Assembly: GCA_946894095.1 (NCBI GenBank)
Contig: OX335665.1
Span: forward strand, 7,078,001-7,142,000
Direction of reading: 5' to 3'
Length of the DNA: 64,000 nt
Source: Incurvaria masculella
Lineage: Eukaryota > Arthropoda > Insecta > Lepidoptera > Incurvariidae
A program made the translations under genes and the position numbers. Below the pieces are notes generated by a model, which was not told the origin of the DNA, made no database searches, and saw nothing but the letters and a program-made list of their open reading frames with translations. This document shows, piece by piece, positions 33,198 through 43,216 of the stretch (position 1 is its first letter; each line of letters begins with the position of its first letter).

Positions 33198-33668
33198 CAG
33201 TGGCGTAGCATGGGGGGGGGGGGGGGGGAGAGAGTGAGGTCCGCACCGGGGGCACAAAATTCCTTGAAAATTTTTTCCTCAATGTTTTTCCAACAAAAAA
33301 AAATTACATACCTACATTCTTAGCAAAAGTTGTTCTATATCAGATACTGAATCAACCCTATAAGGCTTGTAGGTTATTATAAACTCACCTTATATACAGG
33401 CATAATATTGTATGAATTGGTGAACTGATGCAAGTTTCTTCAATAACTTTTATTAAGGAAATTAATTTTGATTCTATTTGATTTTAAATAAACATCTCTT
33501 TTTCCCAATTTTTTGTACTTCGCCGTAATGACCGAATAAGAGTATCCTTTTGACAGTGTTTTCATTTTATGCACGGTAAAAAGGCATTTTTATGATCAAT
33601 CACAAAAATAAGAGGGCGGCAAATTTGGGATCCGCACCCGGTGCAAGTGAACTTATGCTACGCTACTG
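33198..33668. mobile_element. hAT-type MITE with 8-bp TSD
   Basis: Ends CAGTGGCGTAGC and GCTACGCTACTG are inverted copies with one mismatch. TATTTATA occurs immediately outside both ends (33190-33197 and 33669-33676), a perfect 8-bp target duplication as made by hAT transposases. A G17 tract lies at 33212-33228 near the left end. There is no transposase frame, so it is non-autonomous. Confidence 0.93.
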
Positions 33669-33696
33669 TATTTATAGCTATAAATTGTTTTTATTA

Positions 33697-34316
33697 AACT
33701 GGCCATGGATAGCTAATACCACACCCAATGGGTGGCCCAACCCGCTCAACTCCCCATACAAACGGGGAAAGAAGATCACGCCCATATTTCTTATCAGAGA
33801 TCCCAAATTTTGTTCAAAAGAGCTTTATTTGATCGAACTAGATGTCTGATGACAGTTGGCATTGTAAAATTGTGTTTGGTTTCTAAGTTATAAGGTCCGA
33901 AAGTTCGAATTTTTCGCGCGTTTTGGTGGTTTATTACGCAATGATAAAGTAAGAAAATCTTAAAAAGATTAGTCATCAGACATAGATTATTTAATCAAGA
34001 TTTATAATATATTTGGTTTTTGTTAGAGTTTTGACTACAGCAGGCCGTGGTTTATTTTAGCTATAAGTCGTTTTGAAATCAAAATTTTCGTAAATCTTAC
34101 CAAATCGTACACTAGGCACATTGTCTTTTTTGTGGACATGTTGCATCTTCCTCATCACGGAGCCTGTCTTTTTCTTTGAAACAAAGAAAGTCCCAGAGCG
34201 CAACAGCACGGTTTTGCACAATGCCCGCGAATGAGTTAGTCCCGCCGGGTTAGGCCACCTTATGTCTTGGTATTAGCCAACACACCACATGGGAAGACAT
34301 GGAAAATATTCACTTT
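33697..34316 (-). mobile_element. SINE-B 3' end split by MITE-D
   Basis: ACTGGCCATGGATAGCTAAT and CCACACCCA are followed by 532 bp of MITE-D, then TGTCTTGGTATTAGCCAACA and CACCACATGGGAAG. The two parts are contiguous in other SINE-B copies. Confidence 0.7.
33731..34262 (+). mobile_element. MITE-D nested in SINE-B
   Basis: Starts GGTGGCCCAACCCGCTC and ends CGGGTTAGGCCACCTTA. The interior is colinear with other copies. TTAA is not preserved on the left. Confidence 0.85.
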
Positions 34317-34317
34317 C

Positions 34318-34668
34318 CTAGTTCAGGGGCTGGTGGACTAGCCATCCATGCCTAAGGTCTGGGTTTAATTCCTCGCGCCGACATGCACCACTTTCTTTCT
34401 CACCTGAGTTCGATATGTGCATTTCGTCACGAATGCGGCTGCTCCATGGTTACCGGAGGTCCCCTTCCCCTACTAGGTGGTAGGGTTTAAGCCCTCCCGA
34501 GTTGGTACCATCGCATTGGATGAAAATATATTGAAAGCGTCAATGAAAAATTGTCCGTGTTTTCCATCCAATTCAATGTAGCTTTGCTCATGGTCTTGGC
34601 ATGGCACCTAATTGAATTAAATGGTAATTGTGTGGTAGCCATCCATATGTCAGGTTATATAAAAAAAA
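34318..34668 (+). mobile_element. SINE-B, tRNA-like head, nearly complete
   Basis: Head with GTTCAGGGGCTGGTGGAC and B-box-like GGGTTTAATTCCTCG, linker CTTTCTTTCTCACCTGAG, body CCTACTAGGTGGTAGGG and GGTACCATCGCATTGGATGA, ending TCAGGTTATATAAAAAAAA. Confidence 0.8.
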
Positions 34669-34726
34669 CTGCAGTCTAAGCCTTTATTCAAATAAACTAA
34701 GTATGCATAGGAAGCGTTTTTTTTTT

Positions 34727-34971
34727 TATGTGACTTATATGTTGCCGCTTCGACCATCGTTTATCCAATGCGATGGTACCAACCCGGGCTGGATAAACCC
34801 TACCACCTAGTAAGTAAGGAAGGGGACCTACAGTTTAACGTGGAATCCGAACCACGTCCAGCCTCTCTCAACGGTCGAATGGTCACCCATCCAAGACCAG
34901 ACCGGACCCAGCGTTGCTTAACTTCGGAGAGCGATCGCCGAAGTGTCGCGCCACTGGGCCATTGAGGCTGA
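34727..34971 (-). mobile_element. SINE-B, 5S rRNA-like head, internally deleted
   Basis: The complement starts GTCAGCCTCAATGGCCCAGT, then CGAAGTTAAGCAACGCTGGG (34911-34926 region; 5S box A-like), GGTCTGGTCTT (intermediate-element region) and GGATGGGTGACC (34881-34892; 5S box C-like). The distance from AAGTTAAG to GGATGGG is 32 nt, the same as in animal 5S rRNA. The body follows to GGTTGGTACCATCGC and then jumps to the CACATAAAA tail. Confidence 0.85.
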
Positions 34972-35380
34972 CAATGATGCTTACGTGTGAGACGTTCCAT
35001 CTCTCTCTAACTCACAGTAGTGGTGCTTGCGTTGACTTCTCACTCCTACTTCGTGTTGTAAGCGCAGCGCTCGTTCTATGTATGTGGTGCGAACCATCGT
35101 ATTTCGCCTCACCTCCCTCCGGAGTTCCGTAGGGCAGAGCGTCCATTACTCACAGATAAGGGCGGATATCCCACGCACCTCCATTAGCTCGGTCGTACAG
35201 CGCCAGCCGCCCTTTGTTGGCAGAGAGCACCTGGCGGTTCCCACAGCGGAGTACCCGGCGGAGATACTCTGGGATTGGGCGTGAGGATGTGCCATAGTAT
35301 GATTTCTTTTCCGAATCGCGTAAGCGACTGAAGCGTGAGTCCGCTAATAGATAACTCCACTTTCGGGCGTTAAGAACTAT
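34972..35380. other. Unique-looking GC-richer segment, origin unknown
   Basis: Frames are open on both strands (35078-35284 + and 35150-35389 -) in GC-richer DNA; no domain is recognised. The minus frame contains PEYLRRVLRCGNRQVLSANK. It may be a transposon remnant. Positions 35340-35370 match one end of foldback T. Confidence 0.35.
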
Positions 35381-35702
35381 GCTCCCCATACAAACGTACT
35401 TTACTAATCATTTGGAAACCGCTATTCCAATTAAATTGATATTTAATATATAATATCAGGTAACAAATATCTGTGTCTGCATGCTTTTGTTTTTTTTGAA
35501 AAATCCAAACCGAATGAAATGAAAGCAAAGAGAAAATCTTCATACGAATTTTGTTTTCTCTGTGGTTTGACCCAGAAAACATTTACCGAAAAAACAAGGC
35601 ATGCATAGACACAGATATTTGTAGCCTAATATTAGATACCAAATATCAAGTAAGTTGTAACAGTGGTTTTCAAATCATTAGTAAACTACGTTTGTATGGG
35701 AG
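35381..35702. mobile_element. Foldback element G, 320 bp
   Basis: Left arm GCTCCCCATACAAACGTACT, TTTACTAATCATTTGGAAAC and ACAAATATCTGTGTCTGCAT; the right arm is the complement in reverse order (ATAGACACAGATATTTGTAG, TTTCAAATCATTAGTAAACT, ACGTTTGTATGGGAGG). Arms run nearly to the centre. Confidence 0.8.
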
Positions 35703-35732
35703 GCGAAATTTTCAGGTGCTTACGGGCCGACC

Positions 35733-36045
35733 TTAAGGTGGGCCTTCCCACTCAACTCCCCATACAAACGTGGAAATAAGATCATGCGCATATTTCTTAT
35801 CAGAGATCCAGAATTGTACTTAAAACAGCTTTATTTGATCGAAATACATAGATGTCTGATGACCGTCGGAATTGTGAAATAGTGTTCGGTTTCTAAGTTA
35901 TAAGGTCCGAAAGTTCGATTTTTTCGTGCGTTTTATACCGTAAGTTTGGACGTGGATTACTCAACGATGAAATAATAACATCTTAAAAAGGTTAGTCATC
36001 AGACCTAGCTTGTTTCATGAAGATTCATGTCATTAGACATCTAGT
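35733..36045 (+). mobile_element. MITE-D left half
   Basis: Starts TTAAGGTGGGCCTTCCCACT and is colinear to about 36045, where it stops at the T-run marking the tail of the neighbouring SINE-B. Confidence 0.75.
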
Positions 36046-36047
36046 TT

Positions 36048-36440
36048 TTTTTTATGCGACCTGACATGGATGGCTAATACCACACAACTACCGTTATGAT
36101 ATTAGACCAATACACCACATTCCCGAAGGAATTAGGTGCCATGCCAGGACCTTCCCTTTATGAGCACGGCTACATTGAACTGGATGGAAAACACGGAAAA
36201 TTTTTCATTGCCGCTTCAACCATATTTTCATCCAATGCGATGGTACCAACCCGGGCGGGCTTAAACCCTACCACCTAGTAAGTATGGAAGGGTACCTACA
36301 GTTTTACGTGGAATCCGAACCACGTTCAACCTTATCGGCTGAAAGTGGTCACCCATCCGGAACCCAACCGCGCACGGAGGTGCTTCACCCAGCTTATCGA
36401 ATCGCAAGGCGCGCGCCACCGGGCTACCGTGACTGCCGCA
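36048..36440 (-). mobile_element. SINE-B, 5S-type head, full length
   Basis: The complement starts CGGCAGTCACGGTAGCCCGG, passes GCGCGGTTGGGTTCC and GGATGGGTGACC, then CGTGGTTCGGATTCCACG, and the entire body to CATCCATGTCAGGTCGCAT plus an A-run. One of the most complete copies here. Confidence 0.85.
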
Positions 36441-36612
36441 GGATCTACAGCTTTAGATGGATTCCGAACCATGGAGCAGCACGTATTTGTGACTAATTGG
36501 ACTTACATGGAGGAAAAAGTGGTGCATAAACGGGGCGGGAATCGATCCCATGACCTGTCGCATGAGAAGTAAGGCCCCGTACCCTGGTCTAAGAGCCTGT
36601 CATTACGAAAAG
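36441..36612 (-). mobile_element. SINE-B tRNA-like head fragment
   Basis: The complement has GACCAGGGTACGGGGCC (A-box side), GACAGGTCATGGGATCGATT and CCCGCC (B box GGGATCGATTCCC), and CCATGGTTCGGAATCCATC. It sits directly upstream, in its own sense, of the 5S-headed copy. Confidence 0.65.
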
Positions 36613-36936
36613 ACGCCTTGAAGGCAAGATACCGCGGCAGCGCATTCAGACACACTTATTAGTAATCTCTTCCCGTCAGGCGCGCACACAATCCACACTT
36701 ACGAACACTAGTGGCGCCCTGAGCTGTTCACCTCGCGAGTTTGTCTTTTTGAACATTTGACTTTTAAAAAAAATCATGAATTTGAAAATATGTCTTTTTG
36801 ATCATTTTGATTTGAAAAAAAATATCGTGAATTGGAAAAATATTCGAAAGCTGGCTCGACTATAAAATTCTATGGTAAAATTTCCAACCTAATCACGTAA
36901 TTTCACGAGAATAGGTTGAGAAATGCGACCGTGCCC
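36613..36936. other. Intergenic, no gene recognised
   Basis: Includes a local duplication around 36745-36840 (TTTGAACATTTGACTTTTAA and TTTGATCATTTTGATTTGAA). Nothing else is assigned. Confidence 0.4.
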
Positions 36937-37256
36937 GTAGTCCCGGTGTCACCTTAATTGGCGTTACGGCAAACCGATCGACTGGCGTCTTCAAATGTAT
37001 GGAGAAATTGAAGAGCGCGCGCAGTGGGCGTTAAGCGAACGACATTGGCGAGTTCGAGTTTGATTTGACAGCTTACCAAACGTTGCCGTAAATACGTCGA
37101 TGTCCGTTTCATACAAATCGGAAGGCCGAGTGACAGTTTGACAGGAAGTAAAACTACAGAACATCTAGTAAAATCTTCTATGGAGTTTGACATTTTTTAC
37201 GGAAAACGCCGATCGGTTTGCAGTAAACACCAATTTAGGTGACAACTGGGACTACA
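36937..37256. mobile_element. MITE-E, uninterrupted copy
   Basis: Ends GTAGTCCCGGTGTCACC and GGTGACAACTGGGACTAC are inverted, extending inward to GGCAAACCGATCGACTGGCG and its complement. Inverted relative to the copy at 23389. Confidence 0.8.
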
Positions 37257-37276
37257 GGCTCAGAAGCGTAAGTCCG

Positions 37277-37395
37277 CTAATAAATAACTCCATATGCGAG
37301 CGTTAACGTTATGAGATAACCCCGGAATCATACAAAATTGTACCAAATGTTGTGTTATCTCATAACTCTCGCTCGAAAGTGGAGTTATCTATTAG
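37277..37395. mobile_element. Foldback element T, 119 bp
   Basis: Left CTAATAAATAACTCCATATG, CGAGCGTTAACGTTATGAGA; right TCTCATAACTCTCGCTCGAA, AGTGGAGTTATCTATTAG. Arms of about 45 bp, short centre. Confidence 0.75.
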
Positions 37396-37890
37396 GGAAA
37401 GTATTTATTATTATTTTTATTCTTCGAACATATTCACAAGATTACAAACTATGCGAAAATAAAGTATACATTTAACATATTTAACATTATTTATTTAACA
37501 TTCTGTCATCCTAAAATACAGCCATAACGGCCAGTTTAGGTGACAAGGTTTTGACAACAGTTAATTACGTTAATTAATTACAACAGTAAACAACTACTTT
37601 TATTATATCATCAAATGAAGTTATACTGTTACTTTAGTAAAAACATTGTTTACTTGTACCTTTTTCTTTTTAATAAACGTTTCTTTCTTTCTTTCTTTCA
37701 ACATAATTAATTATTTATACACTTTTATCTAAAAAAATACATATATTCGAAACATACATAATACATTAAACACATTGTCATGGGGACTCGGGCTTCTGTA
37801 GAGGAGAGCACTCGGACATAAGAAAACATTTTTGTCCAGTCGGAAACGGAGACGCTTCGCTCTTCGCTCGGTCAATTAAAAATAGGTAGG
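37396..37890. other. Intergenic with (CTTT)n tail
   Basis: No gene recognised. AATAAACGTTTCTTTC with (CTTT)n at 37680-37698 looks like a retroposon tail. The 60 bp left of the telomeric-type array are GC-richer (GGAAACGGAGACGCTTCGCT). Confidence 0.4.
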
Positions 37891-38190
37891 TTAGGTTAGG
37901 TTAGGTTAGGTTAGGTTAGGTTAGGTTAGGTTAGGTTAGGTTAGGTTAGGTTAGGTTAGGTTAGGTTAGGTTAGGTTAGGTTAGGTTAGGTTAGGTTAGG
38001 TTAGGTTAGGTTAGGTTAGGTTAGGTTAGGTTAGGTTAGGTTAGGTTAGGTTAGGTTAGGTTAGGTTAGGTTAGGTTAGGTTAGGTTAGGTTAGGTTAGG
38101 TTAGGTTAGGTTAGGTTAGGTTAGGTTAGGTTAGGTTAGGTTAGGTTAGGTTAGGTTAGGTTAGGTTAGGTTAGGTTAGGTTAGGTTAGG
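37891..38190 (+). repeat. Interstitial telomeric-type (TTAGG)60 array
   Basis: Exactly 300 bp of uninterrupted TTAGG, 60 units with no substitution, preceded by the degenerate AATAGGTAGG and followed by TTTTTTATTG. TTAGG is the ancestral insect telomere repeat and is kept in Lepidoptera. Unique DNA on both sides shows this array is internal. No telomere-specific retrotransposon sequence was recognised beside it. Confidence 0.97.
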
Positions 38191-38370
38191 TTTTTTATTG
38201 ACGATTTCAATATTGAATTCGATTAATTTTGCAGAGTGCTGACTTAAACCGTAAACAATTTACTGACTTTGCTAATAATAAAAAATAATAATATAATTAT
38301 TTTCAATGTATAATGAAATAAAACTACATAAAGAACACACAGTAAAGATGCATGCAATATTCTAACACCC

Positions 38371-38650
38371 TTTTTAGGGTTCCGTACCCAAAGGGTGAAA
38401 ACGGATCCCTATTACTAAGCCTCCGCTGTCCGTCCGTCCGTCCGTCCGTCCGTCACAGGGCTGTATCTCATGAACCGTAAGAGGTAGAAAGCTGAAATTT
38501 TCACAGAGTGTGTATTTATTTTGCCGCTATAACAACAAATAGGTCAAATAAAAAAAAATACAAATTAAAGGGGGTCCCCATACAAAAAACGTGATTTTTT
38601 GCTGTTGATGGTACGAAACCCTTCGTGTGCGAGTCCGACTCGCACTTGTT
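38371..38650 (-). repeat. Rep-A interspersed element
   Basis: Minus orientation: starts TTTTTAGGGTTCCGTACCC, GTCC repeats, ACAGAGTGTGTATTTATTTT, and ends at GTGCGAGTCCGACTCGCAC. Confidence 0.85.
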
Positions 38651-38719
38651 TATTATATTCGTAATTTATTTGAATTATTCAATGTACAGTATGACATGAA
38701 TATAAAATATCATGCCAAA

Positions 38720-38905
38720 ATATCATGTTTCTTGTATGGGGCTGGTTAAATTTTGACCATTTATTGTTATGCCGCAATAGAAATACACACTCTGTAAAAA
38801 TGTAAACTAACTATTTCAATTCATGAAATACAGCCCGCTGACAGACGGACGGACGGACGGGGGAGGCCAAAGTAAAACCCTTTGGATACGGAACCCCTAT
38901 AAAAA
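38720..38905 (+). repeat. Rep-A, diverged 3' part
   Basis: Contains TTATGCCGCAATAGAAATAC, ACACTCTGTAAAAATG, GACGGACGGACGG and TACGGAACCCC. The palindromic end is lost and the copy is more diverged than its neighbour. Confidence 0.65.
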
Positions 38906-40032
38906 CACAGTGAACATCCATACAAGGTTCTAATACTTGCATTGTTTAAACTACCGTGTTTAATTACAATTATTAACTGTATTTATTAACGCCAACATAC
39001 ATTATACACAAAAAACTTTCCGGTATAGTTACGTAACTAAGTAGATGTATACATTCAGTTGTGATAACCTTACTGCATCAAGTCAGACAGATTTCCAAAC
39101 CTTTTAGAGATCAAAGGCGAACACGGAATGACACGAAGAAAACATCACATACATCAATAACAGCAAGTCTACATAATGGTTCCCACAAAAATACCCCTAA
39201 TTTTGGTGATACAGGGATCAATTTCCACCAGCTATCTACCGGCTTTTCCGCCTTTCTGCGAATTCGCGTTCGCACAAGCGAGGCATTACAGAAAACCCAC
39301 TGAGGATTGAGGGAGGGAAATTCGGAAATGAAACGCCGAGGTGCTTTCCGGCGCGGGAGAACTGACAGCTGTCACTCTGACAGCCGGAGGCGGTTGTGTC
39401 GCCTCACGCTGCGAATAGATTGGAATTTTCAGATTTTTTGAATTTTAGAAGAATCTCGCAAATTTCTCTTGCTACACAAAAATTATTACTATTTACATCA
39501 GTTATGAATTATGAATTACATCTTATGAATGTTTAATTTCATTTGAAATTGATGAATATACTTCAACGAGAGGTTACCTACTCACCTTACCTAACCTAAC
39601 TCATCCAAACAATTATTATATTAACTATTTGTTATATACTTTTCTTGCATACAGAGAATGATATTTTTAATGTATGGCTACATCGATTCAAAAAGGAAGG
39701 GAGTGGTGATCGAATGGCTGAAAAAAATAATCAGTGAATCTAACTGTAATTCCGATCATAACAACCGTCTTGCAGCGTTAAAATAGAGCCAAATAATTAA
39801 ATCGGTTACTCTAACTGAGTGACTTAAATATTAAATACTACTTTAATTGTTTTTTTTTTTTTACTTTGTGCAATAACTGTTTCTAGCTCTAGTATTTTTT
39901 CCATTCTTACTTACTCTTATATTGCTACTGATATTCAGTGAAAAGGTACTGTCCAATCTGTTAAAATTACTGTACCTCTTGAAACTGGACAGTTGCACGC
40001 CTAATTTGTAATCAGTCGTAATGTTCAATCAG
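38906..40032. other. Intergenic, mostly unique, no gene supported
   Basis: An 80-codon frame at 39061-39303 has no motif. Around 39358-39395 the palindrome TGACAGCTGTCA is followed by further GACAG copies. Short CCTAACC motifs lie at 39590-39602. No repeat family recognised. Confidence 0.4.
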
Positions 40033-40511
40033 TTAAGGCCCTGGTACTAGCCAAATCGCAAAGTTAGACGAGGCACCCCAAGTTAACTAACTAAGTCTGA
40101 CGATTATAAGTGTCATTCTTACAATATATGATTCCTTGTCTAGGAATCAACCTATTTTCGTTAATGTATGTTTCCTTTTTCTATACAAAATACATTGCGG
40201 AAACGGTGTCCATTTCCGAGCTTTTTTGACTAAATGTAGAAATCTAAAAGCAAATGGAATTTTTTGTTTATGCATATATGCTGTTTTTGCTTATATCTAG
40301 AAATCGAATTACTTTCAGATTTCTAATGAGAAAAATCAACTTTTTTATTTTTATTATTATTTAAATAAATGATGGAATCAAAAAATATTAACAATCCATT
40401 ATCAGTCTGGAGTTCTATTTGGATTTGCTGAAGCGTTTCAGTACATATTATTAAATTTGTTAAAAAGTGCATTTGTATGGCGCGAGTAGTTGGCTAGTCC
40501 TAGCGCCTTAA
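40033..40511 (+). mobile_element. MITE-I, full length, TTAA sites
   Basis: TTAA at 40033-40036 and 40508-40511, ends GGCCCTGGTACTAGCCAA and TTGGCTAGTCCTAGCGCC. Inverted relative to the copy at 12658 and very similar along its length. Confidence 0.87.
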
Positions 40512-40571
40512 TAGTAATGAGAAATAGCGTAAATGATTGAATTTTAATTTTGATAAAACATCACATCATTT

Positions 40572-40818
40572 TTAGGGTATCGTACCCAAAGGGTGCAAAC
40601 GTAACCCTATTACTAAGCCTCCGCTGTCCGTCGTTCCTTCCGTCCGTCCTTCTGTCACAGGGCTGTATCTCATGAACCGTATAATAGGTAGGCAGCTGAT
40701 ATGTTCACAGAGTGTGTATCTATATTGCCGCTATGACAACAAATAGTGAAAGTGAAGACTGTATTGAAATAAAAATACAAGAATCACGATTTTATCGTGT
40801 TAAATCTGGTACGATGGT
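40572..40818 (-). repeat. Rep-A, missing its palindromic end
   Basis: TTTTAGGGTATCGTACCC start, interrupted GTCC repeats and ACAGAGTGTGTATCTATATT, ending at TCTGGTACGATGGTA. The last 40 bp with the palindrome are absent. Confidence 0.75.
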
Positions 40819-42211
40819 ATTTTATGTGTTTTGTTTTTGTGTGTGGTATTAATTTAAAGTGTTCATCAGATCCGACCTAGTGCTAACGCTCAAAACTATC
40901 TTTTTGAGGTTCTGAATGACTTCACAATATCAAGTGATTCCAAGTCGGCGCCTTCAAACTCATTAAGCATTCAGGAAGTTTTAAATAAAAACGCAATGCC
41001 CAAGCCAAGAATATAAGCCCCGTCCTGCCCCACCCACGAGACTCGGTCACGCAATCAATGCTACTATTTGTCCACGGGAATTGTATTCCTGCCTGGCAAT
41101 GTGCACGATTGCCCACCGTTCGGTAGCATGTCATTTCAGGGGATGCGTACGATAGGTCTAACTGTGGAAGGTCGACTCTTGATCGAATGTAATATTATAT
41201 TTTCTATGTGTCTGTTTTTTGGGAATCGCTTAGAACAAAATCTCCTCTAGTCAGTGGGAACCATCGTAGAGCGTTCCCAGTGACTAAAAGTCGTGGAGGA
41301 GTAATTAAAAACCATATGCATATGCATTTTAAATTAGCTATGAATTCTATTTTCATACAATACTATTTGATATACAAGCGTTAGGCAAATATTTTAATAA
41401 GATTAGAAAGCAGATGTGTAATAGATACACCTACAATAGACTTAGAATCCGGAAACGTATTGCTGTTATTGTACCCTAAAATTTGCAAGCTAGAGGGGGA
41501 AAAAGGCTTCGACTTCCTAGGTCGCAGTAACGTTGAACTATGGATGGCAATCCGGGACTGGTCGAGGCGACACCGATTACAAAATAATTGATTATAAATT
41601 CCCATGTTCACAAACTGTATACTGTATCCAATACTAAGTCGATTCGCGAAAAAAAAATACCGAATATCGACAATAATTGTCAATACAAAAAAAAAAACGA
41701 AATGCGTGAAATTGTGTTGAGAAGATGATATTTCGCTTTTCTAAACTTTTGAAAGTCGCCTCGTTTTAACAGTGGCTGTCGGAAAGGGGGGGTGGGGGGT
41801 TTGCAGTGATTGCATAACGCTGTGCACTCGCCGCAAACCCGCAGTATTGTCGGTAAGCATTTCATTGTTTTGTTAAATTTTCTCGAAATAAACAAAATTC
41901 AGGATTTTGAAAGAATTTTCTTATTTTTTTTAAGAATGTAACTTCACATTTTAAAAGTAGCGGTTGATGAAAAAACATTCTGTTTGTCGACCTCATTCAT
42001 GACGATCTATGCAACATGCGCCACACCAGCATGACGCGCGCTATCATAATGGCGGTCCAATAGATGCAAGAAAGCCGTACTTTCCGTAAATTATTTACTA
42101 TTTTCCCTGGCAAAATCGCAGCGATATAAACACAGACTACGTTTTACTCGGTTTCCGAGGATTTAATTCCAGTGCGGCCAGGTACAAATTAAATGAACCG
42201 ACATAGATGGC
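40819..42211. other. Intergenic, no gene; imperfect hairpin at 41248
   Basis: Frames at 40922-41134 (-), 41381-41683 (-) and 41680-41895 (-) have no motifs. A 14-bp inverted pair with one mismatch (TAGTCAGTGGGAAC / GTTCCCAGTGACTA) lies at 41248-41286. Confidence 0.4.
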
Positions 42212-42573
42212 TACGTCCGTGATATTAGATAATTACACACTGCTCTTTACAATGTGCAGATATGGTTTTGCGTGGAGTATTGTTCCCATGTGTGGGACGT
42301 TCTACATCCGTGATATTAGATAATTTCACACTGCTCTTTACAAGGTGCAGATATTGGTTTGCGTGGAGTATTGTTCGCATAAGTGGGACGTTCTACATCC
42401 GTGATATTAGATAGTTACACACTGCTCTTTACAAGGCGCAGATATGGTTTTGCGTGGAGTATTGTTCGCATGTGTGGGACGTTCTACATCCGTGATATTA
42501 GATAATTACACACTGCTCTTTACAAGGCGCAGATAAGGTTTTGCGTGGAGTATTTGCTCGCATGTGTGAGATC
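42212..42573. repeat. 91-bp minisatellite, four units
   Basis: TCCGTGATATTAGATA recurs at 42216, 42307, 42398 and 42489, exact 91-bp steps. Each unit contains CACTGCTCTTTACAA, GCAGATA and GCGTGGAGTATTGTTC. The fourth unit ends with a diverged TTTGCTCGCATGTGTGAGAT. Confidence 0.93.
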
Positions 42574-42726
42574 GCTCATTACTATATTGTCTCCTTGAAC
42601 TCAACGCAGCGCCCCGTGCCGTGTCTCGTCGATCCGAAGGGATGCAGGTTGACGTTTTGTTCTATCACCTCTACGGAAGAATACTCTTCGGAGCTGCATA
42701 ACGCCATCCCTCCAACAGGCAGCCAT

Positions 42727-43216
42727 TAACTGGAAATGGATGGCTAATACCGCACTTACCGTCAGATATTACCCTAACGCATCACATGGGAACTAGGTGC
42801 CACGCCAGGACCTTCCTTATATTGCTCGGCTTCATTGAACTGGATGGAAAACATGGACAATTTTCATTGCCGCCTCGACCATCTTTCATTCAATGCTATG
42901 GTAACACCCACGTGGTTATAACCCTACTAGTTTTACGAATCTAAGGCTGGAGTTCACAATCTCTGGTTGGTATTATATTTATGCTTTTTAGATCGCGAAA
43001 GATAGATATTTCAGGCGAAAAATAAGGACGGATATTCTATATTATAATTGTCACTTATATAGATTATGCTCTTCACGTTAAGTACTTCAGTTTAAGGTAC
43101 GTAGATCCGAACCACGGCCAGACTTTACGAACGGTCACATATCTAGAAACTGATCGCGCCCGGTGTTGCTTAACTTCAAGATAAAATACGTGGCGTCGCG
43201 CTACTGGACTACCGAG
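42727..43216 (-). mobile_element. SINE-B, 5S-type head, interrupted
   Basis: The 3' half is at 42727-42935. The head is at about 43095-43216, where the complement reads GAAGTTAAGCAACACCGGGC and GCGATCAGTTTCTAGATATG then TGACC, a close match to the 5S rRNA internal promoter. About 160 bp of unrelated AT-rich DNA separates them. Confidence 0.75.

Noticed and set aside
35078..35389. Opposed frames as a gene
   Set aside because: GC-rich DNA open on both strands without domain similarity; more likely a transposon remnant.
39358..39395. TGACAGCTGTCA as a Homothorax/Exd site cluster
   Set aside because: The motif recurs at 43388 and 53291 in CpG-rich patches, but it is short and palindromic, and common enough in moth DNA that function cannot be claimed.
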